From Rhyzopertha dominica (lineage: Eukaryota > Arthropoda > Insecta > Coleoptera > Bostrichidae), in contig QCXZ01000003.1 of NCBI GenBank assembly GCA_025024175.1, positions 42,928,257-42,992,256 of the forward strand: DNA of 64,000 bases, given 5' to 3'. Of this stretch, positions 35,601 to 42,489 are shown piece after piece. Every line of letters begins with the position of its first letter. Position 1 is the first letter of the stretch. The position numbers were made by a program, and so were the translations under genes. The notes under the pieces were generated by a model. It was not told the DNA's origin. It saw only the letters and a program-made list of their open reading frames with translations, and made no database searches.

Positions 35601-36751
35601 ATGAGTGTCGAAACGTCAAGGTCTAATAACCAACGTGGGAACCAGCCCGGAAAACAACATGTCATCGACAACAACCACGGAAGCCTTCAAACCAAAAAGA
35701 TGTTTCTAATACTTTCATCTGACGTTATTAGCGAAAAATTGTGTTTAGCTTGGAAGAAGAACGGTTTAATTTAACACAGAAAACCTTTACTTGCAAGTTA
35801 TCTGAAATTCAAGGTATGTCCCATCGTAAACTCTGAAAATGAAACGATCTAGGAAGGACAGTTTTCTAGATTCGCAACAAACTTTTCTGGATTCATGGCA
35901 AAACTAGGTAGTTCTTCAATACAGGATGGTGCTATTACGAGACAGCAATATTGTTCAATAGTTATGTTACCAGGAAATAAATTGTCTTGCATAAACGACT
36001 CTCCACGGCTGTACCTATTAGCAGATCGTGAACAGTTGAGTAGGGCTTGTATAAAATGTATTCAACAATGTTTTTGAAAATATATAATGATAATCTTTAT
36101 ACAATCGAGGAAGAAGTGGCTACTTATCAGTTACACATAGTGTTCCATGTTTACGTGAACAGTGTAGTATCTATTGCAGGAAAACTAAATGTAGAGTTGT
36201 ATAAATAATAGTAAGGTAATGCAACCCAAACATAATATCGTTGTGAGGAAATTGTAACTTAGTTTTCGGGTGAGGTTGTAAAAATATTGAACTATGTGTT
36301 TCATTGCTCATACTTAAAAATTTTCTAGGGAACTTGATACCACACATAAACATATCTAAAAACTCTTCAGTTTTAATATGTTCAACTACTTTTAAGAAAT
36401 TTTACAAAACACAATTCCACGTAATGTTCATACTAATATATAAAGGCTTAGGTACAATAGTGATATAATATTAATGTAACTGCAATTAATTTATTAGGCG
36501 TCGACCTGTAAATGAAACACTTTCTGTTTTGTATTTTAATATTATTGTGTTTTACCTGAACGCAATATTTGTTCCGCAGAACGGCAGCTCCCCTATCCAT
36601 TGTCCAGTAGGAGAGCAAGAGATCTGGGTATCACCAAAGGTCTCATAACCTTCATCGCAAATGTAGGTAGCAGTTGTACCTGGTGCTAAGGTGGAAGAAC
36701 TCAAGGTCACCCTAGCATTCACTGGTACTGCCGGATGACCACATCGTATTT
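5420..36751 (-). CDS. fw: furrowed-like selectin-type receptor (CCP-FTP-CTLD-CCP x7), partial at both ends, 10 exons
   Basis: Ten minus-strand exons (36556-36751, 33762-34048, 31475-31597, 21753-22043, 16599-16748, 12940-13116, 9513-10046, 6055-6228, 5794-5973, 5420-5659) sum to 2352 nt, or 784 codons, with GT..AG borders and continuous reading phase throughout. Domain order along the partial protein is CCP (residues 4-59), FTP/fucolectin (about 60-202), C-type lectin (about 203-349), then seven CCPs (354-784). This order matches the insect furrowed family, a selectin-like transmembrane protein that in Drosophila affects eye and bristle development and planar cell polarity. Every CCP has the C..C..C-W-C pattern. 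No signal peptide, transmembrane segment or stop codon is present, because the first and last exons were not found. The last exon ends mid-codon at a good donor, so the coding sequence continues to lower coordinates. The gene identity is inferred from architecture, not from an alignment. Confidence 0.88.
5794..5973 (-). CDS. fw: fw exon: CCP/sushi module 7
   Basis: This exon encodes residues 645-704. It has IDCGKVPPLLYGN, LVYSCVKNYKLNG, RVCQENKQWSD and SPKCE. A NET sequon is visible. The acceptor is TTTTTCAG and the donor GAAG|GTATAT, which is weaker than the other GTAAG donors in this gene but still a legitimate GT site and phase 1. Confidence 0.9.
6055..6228 (-). CDS. fw: fw exon: CCP/sushi module 6
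   Basis: This exon encodes residues 587-644. It starts with the split codon (T|TG) and ITCEEPEVPTG, continues through STIEYHCEVGYILRG and ICTQEGEWSGSTPTCE, and ends at GAAT|GTAAGT. The acceptor is GATTTTAG. It is separated by only 81 bp from the next exon, the shortest intron in the gene. Confidence 0.92.
8014..8039. repeat. Perfect 11-bp inverted repeat with 4-bp loop upstream of the Crypton remnant
   Basis: CCATGATACTA at 8014-8024 and its exact reverse complement at 8029-8039 flank the loop AGGC. It lies 118 bp upstream of the recombinase ATG. The role is unknown. Confidence 0.7.
8157..9090 (+). pseudogene. Degenerate Crypton-type tyrosine recombinase gene, with a retained intron
   Basis: Fragments in consecutive order match the insect Crypton-like tyrosine recombinase pattern. 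An N-terminal part starts at ATG 8157 (LLPAKSKEHYEKVLSECNEL). The linker follows (LTAYR..., then KKAAVLEKAHVEEFLRRAC). After a GT..AG intron at about 8517-8573 comes GVSGACRCCEL, the first catalytic Arg block. Then come LRPKN, the GHCIRRTSTTLLANKGAD block with the H-x-x-R pair, HGGW, and ESYIEDFISNKLDIA with the expected nucleophile Tyr. The ORF is broken by a stop after KNSQ near 8698 and by frameshifts near 8420 and 8945, so it is not functional as it stands. It lies in the fw intron between the exons at 9513 and 6228, opposite in orientation to the host gene. Confidence 0.75.
9513..10046 (-). CDS. fw: fw exon: CCP/sushi modules 3, 4 and 5 fused in one exon
   Basis: This is the longest exon (534 nt, residues 409-586) and carries three complete CCPs. 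Module 3 runs from VDCGKLP to SPPQC, module 4 from DWCPEPP to KPATC, and module 5 from VDCGAPP to DAPSCE. Each has GxWS before the final Cys. Module 4 contains HGGMVSTSGRRAGDTATYTC. Sequons NYT and NGT are present. Borders are TTTTAG|AC and GAAT|GTAAGT. Because three modules share one exon, introns between them were probably lost or never present, whereas the neighbouring modules are one per exon. An alternative minus frame (9729-10043) is a shadow. Confidence 0.94.
10950..11909. mobile_element. Non-autonomous foldback/MITE-like element with CAGGGTGTTTC ends
   Basis: The left end CAGGGTGTTTCAAAA (from 10950) and right end TTTTGAAACACCCTG (to 11909) are inverted. Homology of the arms continues inward: CTTATTGCAAGTCTT with CGTTTTCGAGAAAA on the left matches the complement of TTTTCTCGAAAACG with AGCAATAAGAATAC on the right. 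The total is 960 bp with no transposase. Such ends are common in Tc1/mariner-like families, but no clear TA duplication is visible. One N is present at 10985. It lies in the intron between the 12940 and 10046 exons. Confidence 0.6.
11987..12130. mobile_element. Short MITE-like palindromic element with GGTTGC ends
   Basis: Left GGTTGCACAA...GTTGCCTAGCAACACCA and right complement GGTTGCTCAA...GTTGCTATAGCAACACCA form an imperfect inverted repeat over the whole 144 bp. It is GC-richer than its surroundings, and no ORF is present. Confidence 0.6.
12169..12220 (-). repeat. Penelope-like 3'-end motif, degenerate
   Basis: Read on the minus strand, CTTTGAAAATGGCC...TGAAACGTCAG resembles the conserved 3' segment of Penelope-like elements, which carry a hammerhead core. 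The CUGANGA box is not intact. This is a fragment only, with no RT nearby. Confidence 0.35.
12940..13116 (-). CDS. fw: fw exon: CCP/sushi module 2, directly after the C-type lectin domain
   Basis: This exon encodes residues 350-408. The split codon gives Ser, so the lectin end reads CQH-SPSSCGSPD. The module shows VIQYTCPEGHMLVG, then RTCG, and FWSGSAPSC at the end, the normal CCP cysteine and Trp pattern. Two N-glycosylation sequons (NTT, NRT) are visible. The acceptor follows CTTTATAG and the donor is AAAT|GTAAGT. One exon equals one 1-1-phase CCP module. Confidence 0.92.
13117..16598 (-). other. fw intron with a decayed DDE transposase fragment
   Basis: This intron separates the lectin domain from CCP 2. 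It holds a degenerate transposase at about 15400-15735. Nothing else coding was seen. An ORF at 14711-14920 has low-complexity Phe-rich content and no recognisable family. Confidence 0.5.
15400..15735 (+). pseudogene. IS630/Tc1-type DDE transposase fragment
   Basis: Broken frames give KIIQEKIEQIHTRKKDM, then IDELCSIHGHLVIRRSPCLP, then TEHVWAIAKKLP and LARQRMKCGTKLCETV. This resembles the C-terminal part of the insect DDE_3 transposases (pattern 'ELA..HGH.V.RLPPYH..LNPIE..W...K'). Stops and frameshifts make it non-functional. The same family is represented at 46440-46880. Confidence 0.5.
16599..16748 (-). CDS. fw: fw exon: C-terminal part of the C-type lectin domain with the Ca2+/sugar-binding motifs
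   Basis: This exon encodes residues 300-349. It contains the long-loop motif Q312-P313-N314, the E319..N321-C322 segment, the W333-N334-D335 motif of the second Ca2+-ligand cluster, C338, and the closing HWICQH with C347. In the CTLD family, EPN usually marks mannose-type and QPD galactose-type sites. QPN is intermediate, so Ca2+ binding is plausible but sugar specificity cannot be called. The acceptor is TTCAG and the donor CACT|GTAAGT, both phase 1. Confidence 0.92.
16749..21752 (-). other. fw intron inside the C-type lectin domain
   Basis: This 5-kb intron is AT-rich. Apart from the dispersed repeat at 19296-19915 and a short hairpin near 18570 (GGTTATTC...GAATAACC), I see no gene. Minus ORFs at 18681-18914, 19991-20182 and 20776-20973 have no recognisable family. 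Confidence 0.5.
19296..19915 (-). repeat. Dispersed repeat, copy 2 (inverted relative to 783-1523)
   Basis: This is the minus-strand copy of the repeat at 783-1523, in the fw intron upstream of the 16599-16748 exon. It carries the complement of the same blocks, for example ATCTTCTAAACAGTTTGC and TAATCACATACTAAAA. It is somewhat shorter than copy 1. No coding potential was seen. Confidence 0.7.
21753..22043 (-). CDS. fw: fw exon: N-terminal two thirds of the C-type lectin domain
   Basis: This exon encodes residues 203-299. It opens with EFSVDRCAPRNAP and a TCYEF start strand. The helical SFAEARSYCQSHSGDLVHA segment corresponds to the conserved 'W/F..A...C...G..L' pattern of CTLDs. It then has VWIGVQ (the WIG motif) and RTWKWVNG at the donor. 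Borders are CAG|AG.. and AACG|GTAAGA, both phase 1. The local GC content is clearly above the surrounding intron. An ORF on the other strand over the same bases (21717-22019) is an antisense shadow. Confidence 0.93.
22130..23330. repeat. Diverged minisatellite, about 125-150-bp units
   Basis: Recurring blocks 'TTCACCCCTTAAGGGTGGAATTTTC', in split variants, appear near 22260, 22660, 22790, 22905, 23030, 23150 and 23232. They alternate with 'CTTCAAAAATGACGGA' and 'TTTCTAATCAAAAGCC' variants. The array opens with ACTAGCTGTTGCCCG, a motif frequent at the start of such insect repeats, and ends in a CAGTCAGT run near 23315. The ORF at 22289-22486 is incidental. Confidence 0.7.
23790..24135. repeat. 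Second minisatellite, about 120-bp unit, roughly three copies
   Basis: Units start with CAATTGTG(C/T)TTTAATTT near 23838 and 23958 and a diverged CACTTGTGCTTCA near 24085. Each also contains GTGGCTAGAC or GTGGTCAAC, and 'AATCGAAGCACTAAA'. The period is about 120-125 bp. Confidence 0.65.
26530..26605 (+). ncRNA. Hammerhead-ribozyme-like repeat, copy 2 (core mutated)
   Basis: This unit shares CCTAAAC, CGACGAG, GAAAC and TTCCGTCT with the copy at 2930-3010. Stem II is strong (GTTTTT with AAAAAC, 26568-26573 and 26578-26583) and differs in sequence from copy 1 while keeping its shape. GAAA lies at 26584-26587 and GTC at 26595-26597. The first two core bases read GC in place of CT, so self-cleavage is probably lost. 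Confidence 0.45.
27906..28948. mobile_element. 1.04-kb element with about 150-170-bp imperfect terminal inverted repeats
   Basis: The left arm (from ATGTCCTAGGCATATTGC) and the complement of the right arm (from ATGTCGTAGGCATATTGC) align over roughly 150-170 bp, including ATGAAGCAATAAGCAGCATG. Both arms contain several short GGCGTTTT/AAAACGCC hairpin repeats. A minus-strand 96-codon ORF (28492-28782) lies inside. It is acidic (ITEEDLEKVIG, PPENEELDVPDF) and unrecognised. TA-rich flanks would allow a TA target duplication, but this is not certain. It sits in the 9.4-kb fw intron. The superfamily cannot be assigned. Confidence 0.65.
30975..31259 (-). CDS. Intronless 94-codon ORF nested in an fw intron; unknown protein, possibly winged-helix-like
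   Basis: A basic 94-residue ORF starts at the ATG at 31259 (context CAAG-ATG-TC). An upstream in-frame ATG at 31340 would add 27 less protein-like residues. The sequence looks like a real small protein: it is Lys-rich, with alternating helices, and contains SIVKNTAIVVNILKKEG, then NTSDIKRQIYKKL, then a VLNVSLKLGLLKRRGNYYLV segment. The last segment resembles the recognition helix and wing of H15/winged-helix folds. It ends with an NIAKNAEKLAGRM tail. I do not recognise the family and assign no function. It lies on the same strand as fw, 215 bp below the end of the 31475-31597 exon. Its base composition is less AT-rich than its flanks. It may be a nested gene or a retrocopy. Confidence 0.45.
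   Translation of the reverse strand: MSYIKNAASIVKNTAIVVNILKKEGIANTSDIKRQIYKKLAGSYFDIVPDLPKVLNVSLKLGLLKRRGNYYLVKKEPQNWINIAKNAEKLAGRM
31475..31597 (-). CDS. fw: fw exon: C-terminal part of the FTP/fucolectin domain
   Basis: This 123-nt exon encodes residues 162-202. The first codon is split (G|AC, Asp). The exon carries TFTCARPLIGQYVFLQL and ends with LSLCEVEVFTTD, the canonical last strand of FTP and F5/8-type domains (Cys-Glu-Val-Glu-Val). The acceptor follows a CTTTATAG site and the donor is GATG|GTAAGT. The first G of the next codon is carried over to give Glu. The exon is too short to be found by ORF length alone and is supported by the motif and by phase agreement on both sides. The next intron, 9.4 kb, is the longest in the window. 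Confidence 0.9.
32740..33500. repeat. Tandem repeat array (about 110-bp unit) with heat-shock-element-like motifs
   Basis: The block AAATCGACGTTTCGAG, with variants, recurs near 32765, 32983, 33075, 33156, 33265 and 33378. It is followed by 'AAGGTCATAGAA', 'ATTCAATAAAAGACGA', 'CCCAGGTGTGGCACATTG' and 'CTCGCGGTGGAGATG'. The spacing is 81-113 bp, except for one 218-bp step. Perfect TTCnnGAAnnTTC triplets occur at 32858-32870 and 33189-33201, and GAAnnTTC at 33407-33414. The minus ORFs 32523-32894 and 33028-33498 are translations of this array, not genes. Confidence 0.75.
33762..34048 (-). CDS. fw: fw exon: N-terminal two thirds of the FTP/fucolectin (F5/8 type C-like) domain
   Basis: This exon encodes residues 66-161. 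Recognisable FTP (fucolectin-tachylectin-4-pentraxin) features are KPANQST near the start, the HDGRRCSET segment with C97, PWWQVDLL with W107-W108, and a VTTRGCCGHQ stretch with the paired cysteines usual in this family, followed by LEIRVGNSS. The acceptor is a TTTGTCGCAG-type site and the donor is ATAG|GTAAG. An overlapping frame that starts at an internal ATG (34100-33915) is open by chance and lacks all of these motifs. The family binds fucose-containing glycans in some members. Ligand binding here is inference. Confidence 0.9.
34665..35250. mobile_element. Non-autonomous hAT element (MITE) with 8-bp target duplication
   Basis: The ends are CAAGAGCGGATCCAG (left) and the complement CAAGGGCGGATCCAG (right), of the hAT CA..GGCGG type. 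The exact 8-bp direct repeat TATGAATC flanks it at 34657-34664 and 35251-35258. The 586-bp interior has no ORF. A G/C homopolymer hairpin with GGGTCATG and CATGACCCC lies near 34680-34710. It is in the intron between the first CCP exon and the FTP exon. Confidence 0.85.
35474..35698. mobile_element. 225-bp insertion, mostly a perfect palindrome (Penelope-like 3' ends head to head), 13-bp target duplication
   Basis: Positions 35476-35567 and 35569-35660 are exact reverse complements (92-bp arms around a single T). Each arm, read outward from the centre, contains CTGAGGA, a GACAC...GTGTC stem and GAAACGTC. This is a hammerhead core with the minimal stem III known from Penelope-like elements. 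A 38-bp tail follows on the right. The direct repeat GATGTTTCTAATA occurs at 35461-35473 and 35699-35711, flanking the unit exactly. The overlapping ORF at 35384-35587 is a shadow. Confidence 0.85.
36556..36751 (-). CDS. fw: fw exon: first CCP/sushi module, N-terminal to the fucolectin domain
   Basis: This exon encodes residues 1-65 of the partial protein. The CCP module has C4, C32, C46, W52 and C59, with a typical YICDEGYE stretch and a GQWIG motif before the last Cys. A polypyrimidine/AG acceptor precedes the exon, which starts in phase 1. The donor follows TTC AG, giving the only phase-2 junction in the chain. The partial codon AG joins the A that opens the next exon to make Arg, so the sequence reads CGTNIAF-R-KPANQS, which is the expected start of an FTP domain. 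This is the most 5' exon found. The signal-peptide exon must lie above 36751, and no convincing candidate was seen. Confidence 0.88.
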
Positions 36752-39700
36752 CTGAAAAAAAAAAGGAATGGTAAGAAAATATAACAAGTGTGTTGAACAA
36801 CTGCTGCAGTAGGATTTAGTCTTTGGTGTTTTAATTCTAAACTTGACCATTTAATATTAAGGTCGCTCTATCCATTTATATGAAACAATAACAGTTCACC
36901 TTGAAAGGCACACGACTATTATACCAGCCCAAGCAGGTTAATGGTGTCGCTACAATATTTCTTGTTGGTAATTTCTTAATCTGTTATACTTATATGCGCG
37001 TATGCAAATGTGGCTAATGTTCCGTGTCACTCCCAGGTTGCATTTCTCACTATTGATATAATACAACATATTCGCTGATCACAGTAACGGTACCCATATT
37101 GGTACTGGAAAGAACAATCATCCTTTATTTACAGTTTGAATGCAATTGATTGGAGACGAATAAAAAATATTTAAATCAGCTTGCAAGCAGTATTGTTCAT
37201 AATTTACATTTTTATAATTTATTTTTCATGCATGCATAATACATTCCAGAGGAAATATAATCATATAGATATACATTGCGTGGATCGTTAGGTAGGACAT
37301 TTCATGTTTAGCATTGTGGTGCTGCATTAATTTATTTAGAATGCCATTGTAGTATGCAGTAAGAAATAATTTTCCAGTGCAAGAAGAAAATATCCACGTC
37401 TAAATGAGAAATTCATCAATTCCGGTTTGCATATCATCGGTCTTAGGTAATTATATTGCATCGTTGTAGGGTAAACAATAAATTAATGTATTTCAATATA
37501 CCTATGTATTCGTTCGAAAAATAGTATATTTCTATAAAATCAAATACGACACTAAAGTAAAGCTTTAACTTATACATCAAATTATGCGTTCAGGATGACT
37601 CACAGTTCATGTTGACAAGCTGTACTTTATTTATGTAATGGAAGTCGATCTAAACGTTTTAAATAAAAACGCTTTTTGTACATTTTTAGCACAAATTATA
37701 GTTTATTAACCAAACTGGTGAAAAGATTTCTACCTCCACCATTGCGGTAGGCTTGTCGTATGGTGGTTAAAAATTTCTGTTGAGAAAATACCAAGTACAA
37801 AAAAGGTAATTATAACGTATTTAAGTTGATAATGATTAGTACTGTATCCGCCTAAATAGCTTTTCAATTACAACATTTTTTGTGAACATTTTCTAAGAAG
37901 ATAGAATAATGGGTATAGTAAGCTATTATATAGTATATATATAGTAGCAATAATTAATACATTATAATGATTCCATTAGCCGAGTATTTTAAATAATTCG
38001 TATTTGCTTTTTTCAATATTTTAGTTTTTATTATTATATTTTATATTACTCACTTATTAAACAAGCATTCACATTTTACTGCAGAACTTTTCTTATTGTT
38101 CTCTGGATAAAATAATAACTGAGGCATAAATCGAAAGTTCTGCTTTTGACTAAGGGTTCATTACATCGTTATCAGACACGAGTAGAAGGATGGCATATTC
38201 CATCTCAATGGTTGACGACCATTTTTTACACATTAGGAATACCGTGTAAAAATCAGAATTAAATACAATACAATAAAATAATACAACACAACACACTTCA
38301 ACGTACTTGACTGTGGTGACAAATCAAAATTACTTTGCACAATTTGGGCTTTATGTATATGGATGTAGGCTCTTCAAGCTGTGAATCAGAAGTAAATTGA
38401 AAAAAACTATAGACTTTAGACTTGTAACTGACTGCAAAATGTTTCATTGCCTTAGGTTGTTTCCCTCAAGACAGCGAACAATAATTTCCTTAAATTTTCA
38501 TGTTCGACACTGTGTAGCATCATCCAAACTAACAACTATCCTCTTCGTTTTGAAAACAAGTATACATAAGGTGGATTATCTTCTTACGTGTTATAAAATA
38601 TAACATTATGCACAAATGGTATGGACACTCTCACACTCATATGCTGAATGAAGTAGATTTGAAATCATTGTTATGCTTTAATTGTCTGTCGTTTCACTGT
38701 AAATGCAACAGAACCTTCAAATATGTTTAGTTATTTACATTTAGTTTATCTAAAAATCAGTTTAGTCACTTAAAACCTGAAGCGGTGAAACCAATCGTTT
38801 TAGATTTATTTAAATTTAAATAAATGTAACAATAAAAAAGTAATTATAATATTTGGAATGAAACCTACATCAAACCAATGCAATTAAAATCGTCCAGTTA
38901 TTTTTAAGCAGCTCGCTAACTGCGTGGAACGCAGAAAATTCAGTGATCGAAAAATAGTAAGAGAAAATGGACGAAGACGGATTTATTTCAAGTTCAATTA
39001 AAAAGTGAATTGTGTGCCGAGTACCGAGTAATAATAATGTGTAAAACAAATATATATTATGATATGGTGGCAAACAACAGAAAATACTTTGAGCGATAAT
39101 TGGGTGCTTAACTTATACCTAGTTAGTTACTTCTGACAAAAATTGTAGTGAACATGCAATTATTTCGTGGTGCGGGTATACCGTCAATGTAAGGAAAGGT
39201 AAATTTCAATTGTAAACAGGTATAGAACGCATTCGAATATGTTAGAAAGTGAACTGGGAAGTTGCGTAATAAGACTGTTATGGTAATTTAATTTTTGTAG
39301 AAGTATTCGTTAAAAACATTAATTGTGTGAAAATATGCATACGACCAAAAAGTGTTGATTCCTAAATACATATATTAACTTATTAATTTAAAGTAGTTCC
39401 CATAAATATTATAATTAAGCGTTTCTCGAGTTACCCCGTTATTCACTTGGTCCAAATGGGGTTTGAATTAAACATTCCAAACTTATATAAGCCAACACAC
39501 TTTTCGCCTTTGTTTCAAATGTTCTTGTTAAACAGTTATCACGATTATGCTGTGATACCTATTATAACATTTAAATTTCGCCTCGTTATAAGGTCTAAGA
39601 ATATCTTTCCGCGTAAATAATCCTTTAATCACATCATGCCTAGAGATCGTGACTCCTATTTAGGACAAGCAAATTGAGATGCAATTGTCGTCCACGTAAT

Positions 39701-40380
39701 CCTTTAACGGTATACCGTGTGTTTTTTTTGAATTGCTATACAAGACCGAACAGTAGCGATAAGTGGTGTTTGACATGCTCCAGTTAACCGTATGCTTTGT
39801 CTTTGTGTCGGCTTCGACATCATGGCTGTAGTTACGTGGCAGTGTCCTGCTATCAAAAACTTTAACGTTAGTCAGGTACCAAATTGTCTGAAATATTTTA
39901 ACTTACACTTTGTTGTCAAATCATTGTTGATAAGGATGTCAGAATTTGAAACAAAAATAATATTGTAGATTACACAAATTAAATAACCAGATTCAAGTTT
40001 CAGTATTCAACCTGGTGGTTTACCTAGTATTTAATAATTATAAATATCTTCATACTTCTATTGTATACAGACCTTCATAATCTGATATGAGAGAGGAGAA
40101 GAAAATATAAGAAATGTAATATAAGCATCGGTATTTATTTAATTTATCATTTATATAGTTCAATAGTGTATATTAGTTTGTTTCTTTTTTATTTTGCTAT
40201 GGATTCAAGCGTACTTGTCCACATTTATTCGTAACGTTGTAGCGGAAATGTAATTTTTCTGGTATATTTCGGTTGGTGTGACTTTTATCGCAAAAATAGC
40301 TTTATCATGAAATGTTTCAAACTAAATTATGTAGAAGTTAAAATAATTGTTAGTTTAATCAACCCGTACCCAATCATGAT
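36752..40380. other. No recognisable feature; presumed upstream fw intron
   Basis: This is AT-rich sequence without a convincing exon, transposon or RNA gene. The fw signal-peptide exon was sought here on the minus strand and not found. ORFs at 38397-38603 and 38870-39073 look random. Confidence 0.4.
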
Positions 40381-41005
40381 TTTTCAAAGTGAAGGGTACT
40401 CCGCAAAAAGAATGTTTTACCTTTGTTTCTTATGAGGACCATCCCACAAATCGCTTAGTTGTAATCTCAAAATCTCAAAGTCGTAAAAGCTTTTTTAATT
40501 CAACCCTATCATCTCTAAAAAATAAAACCATTTTCAAAAGCACTTCTTTGCTATCTACGTATCATTTGCTAGATCGTGGGTTTGACTTTGGCGGTTGTCA
40601 ACCCGACAGTGAAAACAAAAATAAAAACTTTTACAACATCACTGATTTCAAGCCACTGTAGCCAAGTTTTCAATAAAATTGCAGAATATATTATTTGTCG
40701 TTATTAACGTACGCAGGGTTGATAGCGTAGGTATTCATACAATTATTTCAATTAATTTTCGCAACTCTATGANTTGGTTAGCCGGGCATTCCCCAAAATG
40801 TTGTTGTTAGTTCTATTGCTGTTGTTAGCTCTGCCACCTTCGCCGTTTCGGGCTAGATCTGGCTTTTTAGTGGTAGAACTCGTTTTTCACTGCTTCAGTC
40901 CCAAAAAGGACAATCTAACCCTAATTAACGAGCTTGCATCTGTTAAAGCTAGAATGAAGAGATTTTTCTGCTTCGATATACGTCTCTCGTTTGTAGTTTA
41001 ATAAA

Positions 41006-42480
41006 AATGTCGTACCTAAAATACATAAAGGTGATTGTCCTATTAGACCTGTTGTTTGTTATATAAAACCTCCAAATTATAAATTAATCCTACGTGAAGT
41101 TTTAAATTTTGACAACTCTTTTCCTATTAAGAATAGAGTAGACTTGACCGATAAACTTAAAATTTTTAAAATACCATCTGATTCTTTCCTTGTTTTCTTT
41201 GGCGTGAACGATTTATTTCTATCGATTCCTTCACATGACTGTAAATATTTTAAATAACCTACTACTTCAAAATTTTAATTTATCATTATTACATATAAAT
41301 AATTTGGCATCATTAACAAAATTTACATTAGATCAAAATTTTTTTCTGTTTCAATAATAAATATTTTATATAAAAGTCAGGTTTAGCTCAGTTCTTCCCT
41401 TAGTCCACTTTTAGCGGGAATTTTCATGAATATTTTAGAAATATTAAAAAATACTGTCTTCTCAACTCATGTTATTTTTTGGTACCGTTATGTAGATGAT
41501 GTTTTATATCTTTCCCCTGGAAATCAACAAAATTTAAATAATTTTCAAACATTTATAAATTCGTTATATAATTCTATATATTTTGGTTATGAAACAGAGG
41601 TTAACAATAAAATTTCCTTTTTAGATTTATTAATTCTTTTCCTAACCTTTCTTTTGAAATTTTCAGTAAACCAACTTGTATGTACAGACGAGCAGACGAC
41701 ATTATCCCTTATTCTTCTGTGCACCCTCATACCATAAATTAGCCGTCTCTCATTCTCTTTTTCACGAAGTTTTTAAAACTCCTCTTTCTTCATAATAACG
41801 GTTTTCCAAATTACTTAACAGAAAAATTGTGCTATAAATACCTGACGACATTAAATTTTTCTTTTAACACCATCACATGTGATAAAAATGTTAAAATTTG
41901 GGATCCCCTTACCTTTCTAAATTATTTTCATCTAATGACATAAATATTGCGTTTTCTACTGTAGGCAGTGTCTGCTCCCTTTTTGTCCACAATAAAAATA
42001 AAATTTCAGTTTTAAATCATTTAGGTGTATATAGCTTTGCATGTAATGACTATAATTGAGTTTATATTAGACAAACGGGAAAATCATTTCTTGTTAGAGG
42101 AAATAAACATCTATAACAATTTAATAAGTATAAAGATAGAGACATTGTAACTTCAAATTCTTCGTTGGCGGATCATTTATTATCATTTAAACATACTTCC
42201 ACTTTGGACAAAGACAAAGTTACAATTTATGTGAAAAATAATCAAAAAGTTTTAGAGAAGTACAAAATTTTAAATGACCAAAATTTTTTATTTGAAAGTT
42301 AATTTTTATGTTGCAGGTTTGAAAGTTGTTTTCCATTTTTATTCAGGATTGCTTGTTTAGATTTTTAGATTCATTTTATTAATTTGACAACGTCATAATA
42401 TTTTATTTTCAAATTTGGTAACTGACGATGGCTTATGAGCCTAAAGCGCTTTACTTGTTAATAAATATCGTGGATTAAAC
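41006..42480 (+). mobile_element. Degenerate Penelope-like retroelement with RT and GIY-YIG endonuclease remnants
   Basis: In order on the plus strand are several diagnostic blocks. VVPKIHKGDCPIRPVV (from 41009) is the Penelope-type RT0/RT1 block. NDLFLSIPSHD corresponds to RT 'DV.SLFTNIP'. LSPLLAGIFMN leads into FWYRYVDDVLYL (41426 onward), the catalytic Y-x-DD box. NNKISFLDLLIL follows. A GIY-YIG segment reads GVYSFACNDYN, a stop, then VYIRQTGKSFLVRGNKHL, and the last frame ends at 42302. The 3' region near 42424 reads CTGACGATGGCTTATGAGCC then TAAAGCGC, a hammerhead core with GAAA changed to TAAA. At least three frames and internal stops show it is dead. The 5' limit is uncertain: ORFs at 40389-40661 and 40774-41001 may or may not belong to it. 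Confidence 0.8.
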
Positions 42481-42489
42481 TTGATGAGG

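Noticed and set aside
40774..41001. Leu-rich plus ORF resembling a signal peptide
   Set aside because: Starts next to an N, no downstream domain, and lies just upstream of a dead Penelope-like element.
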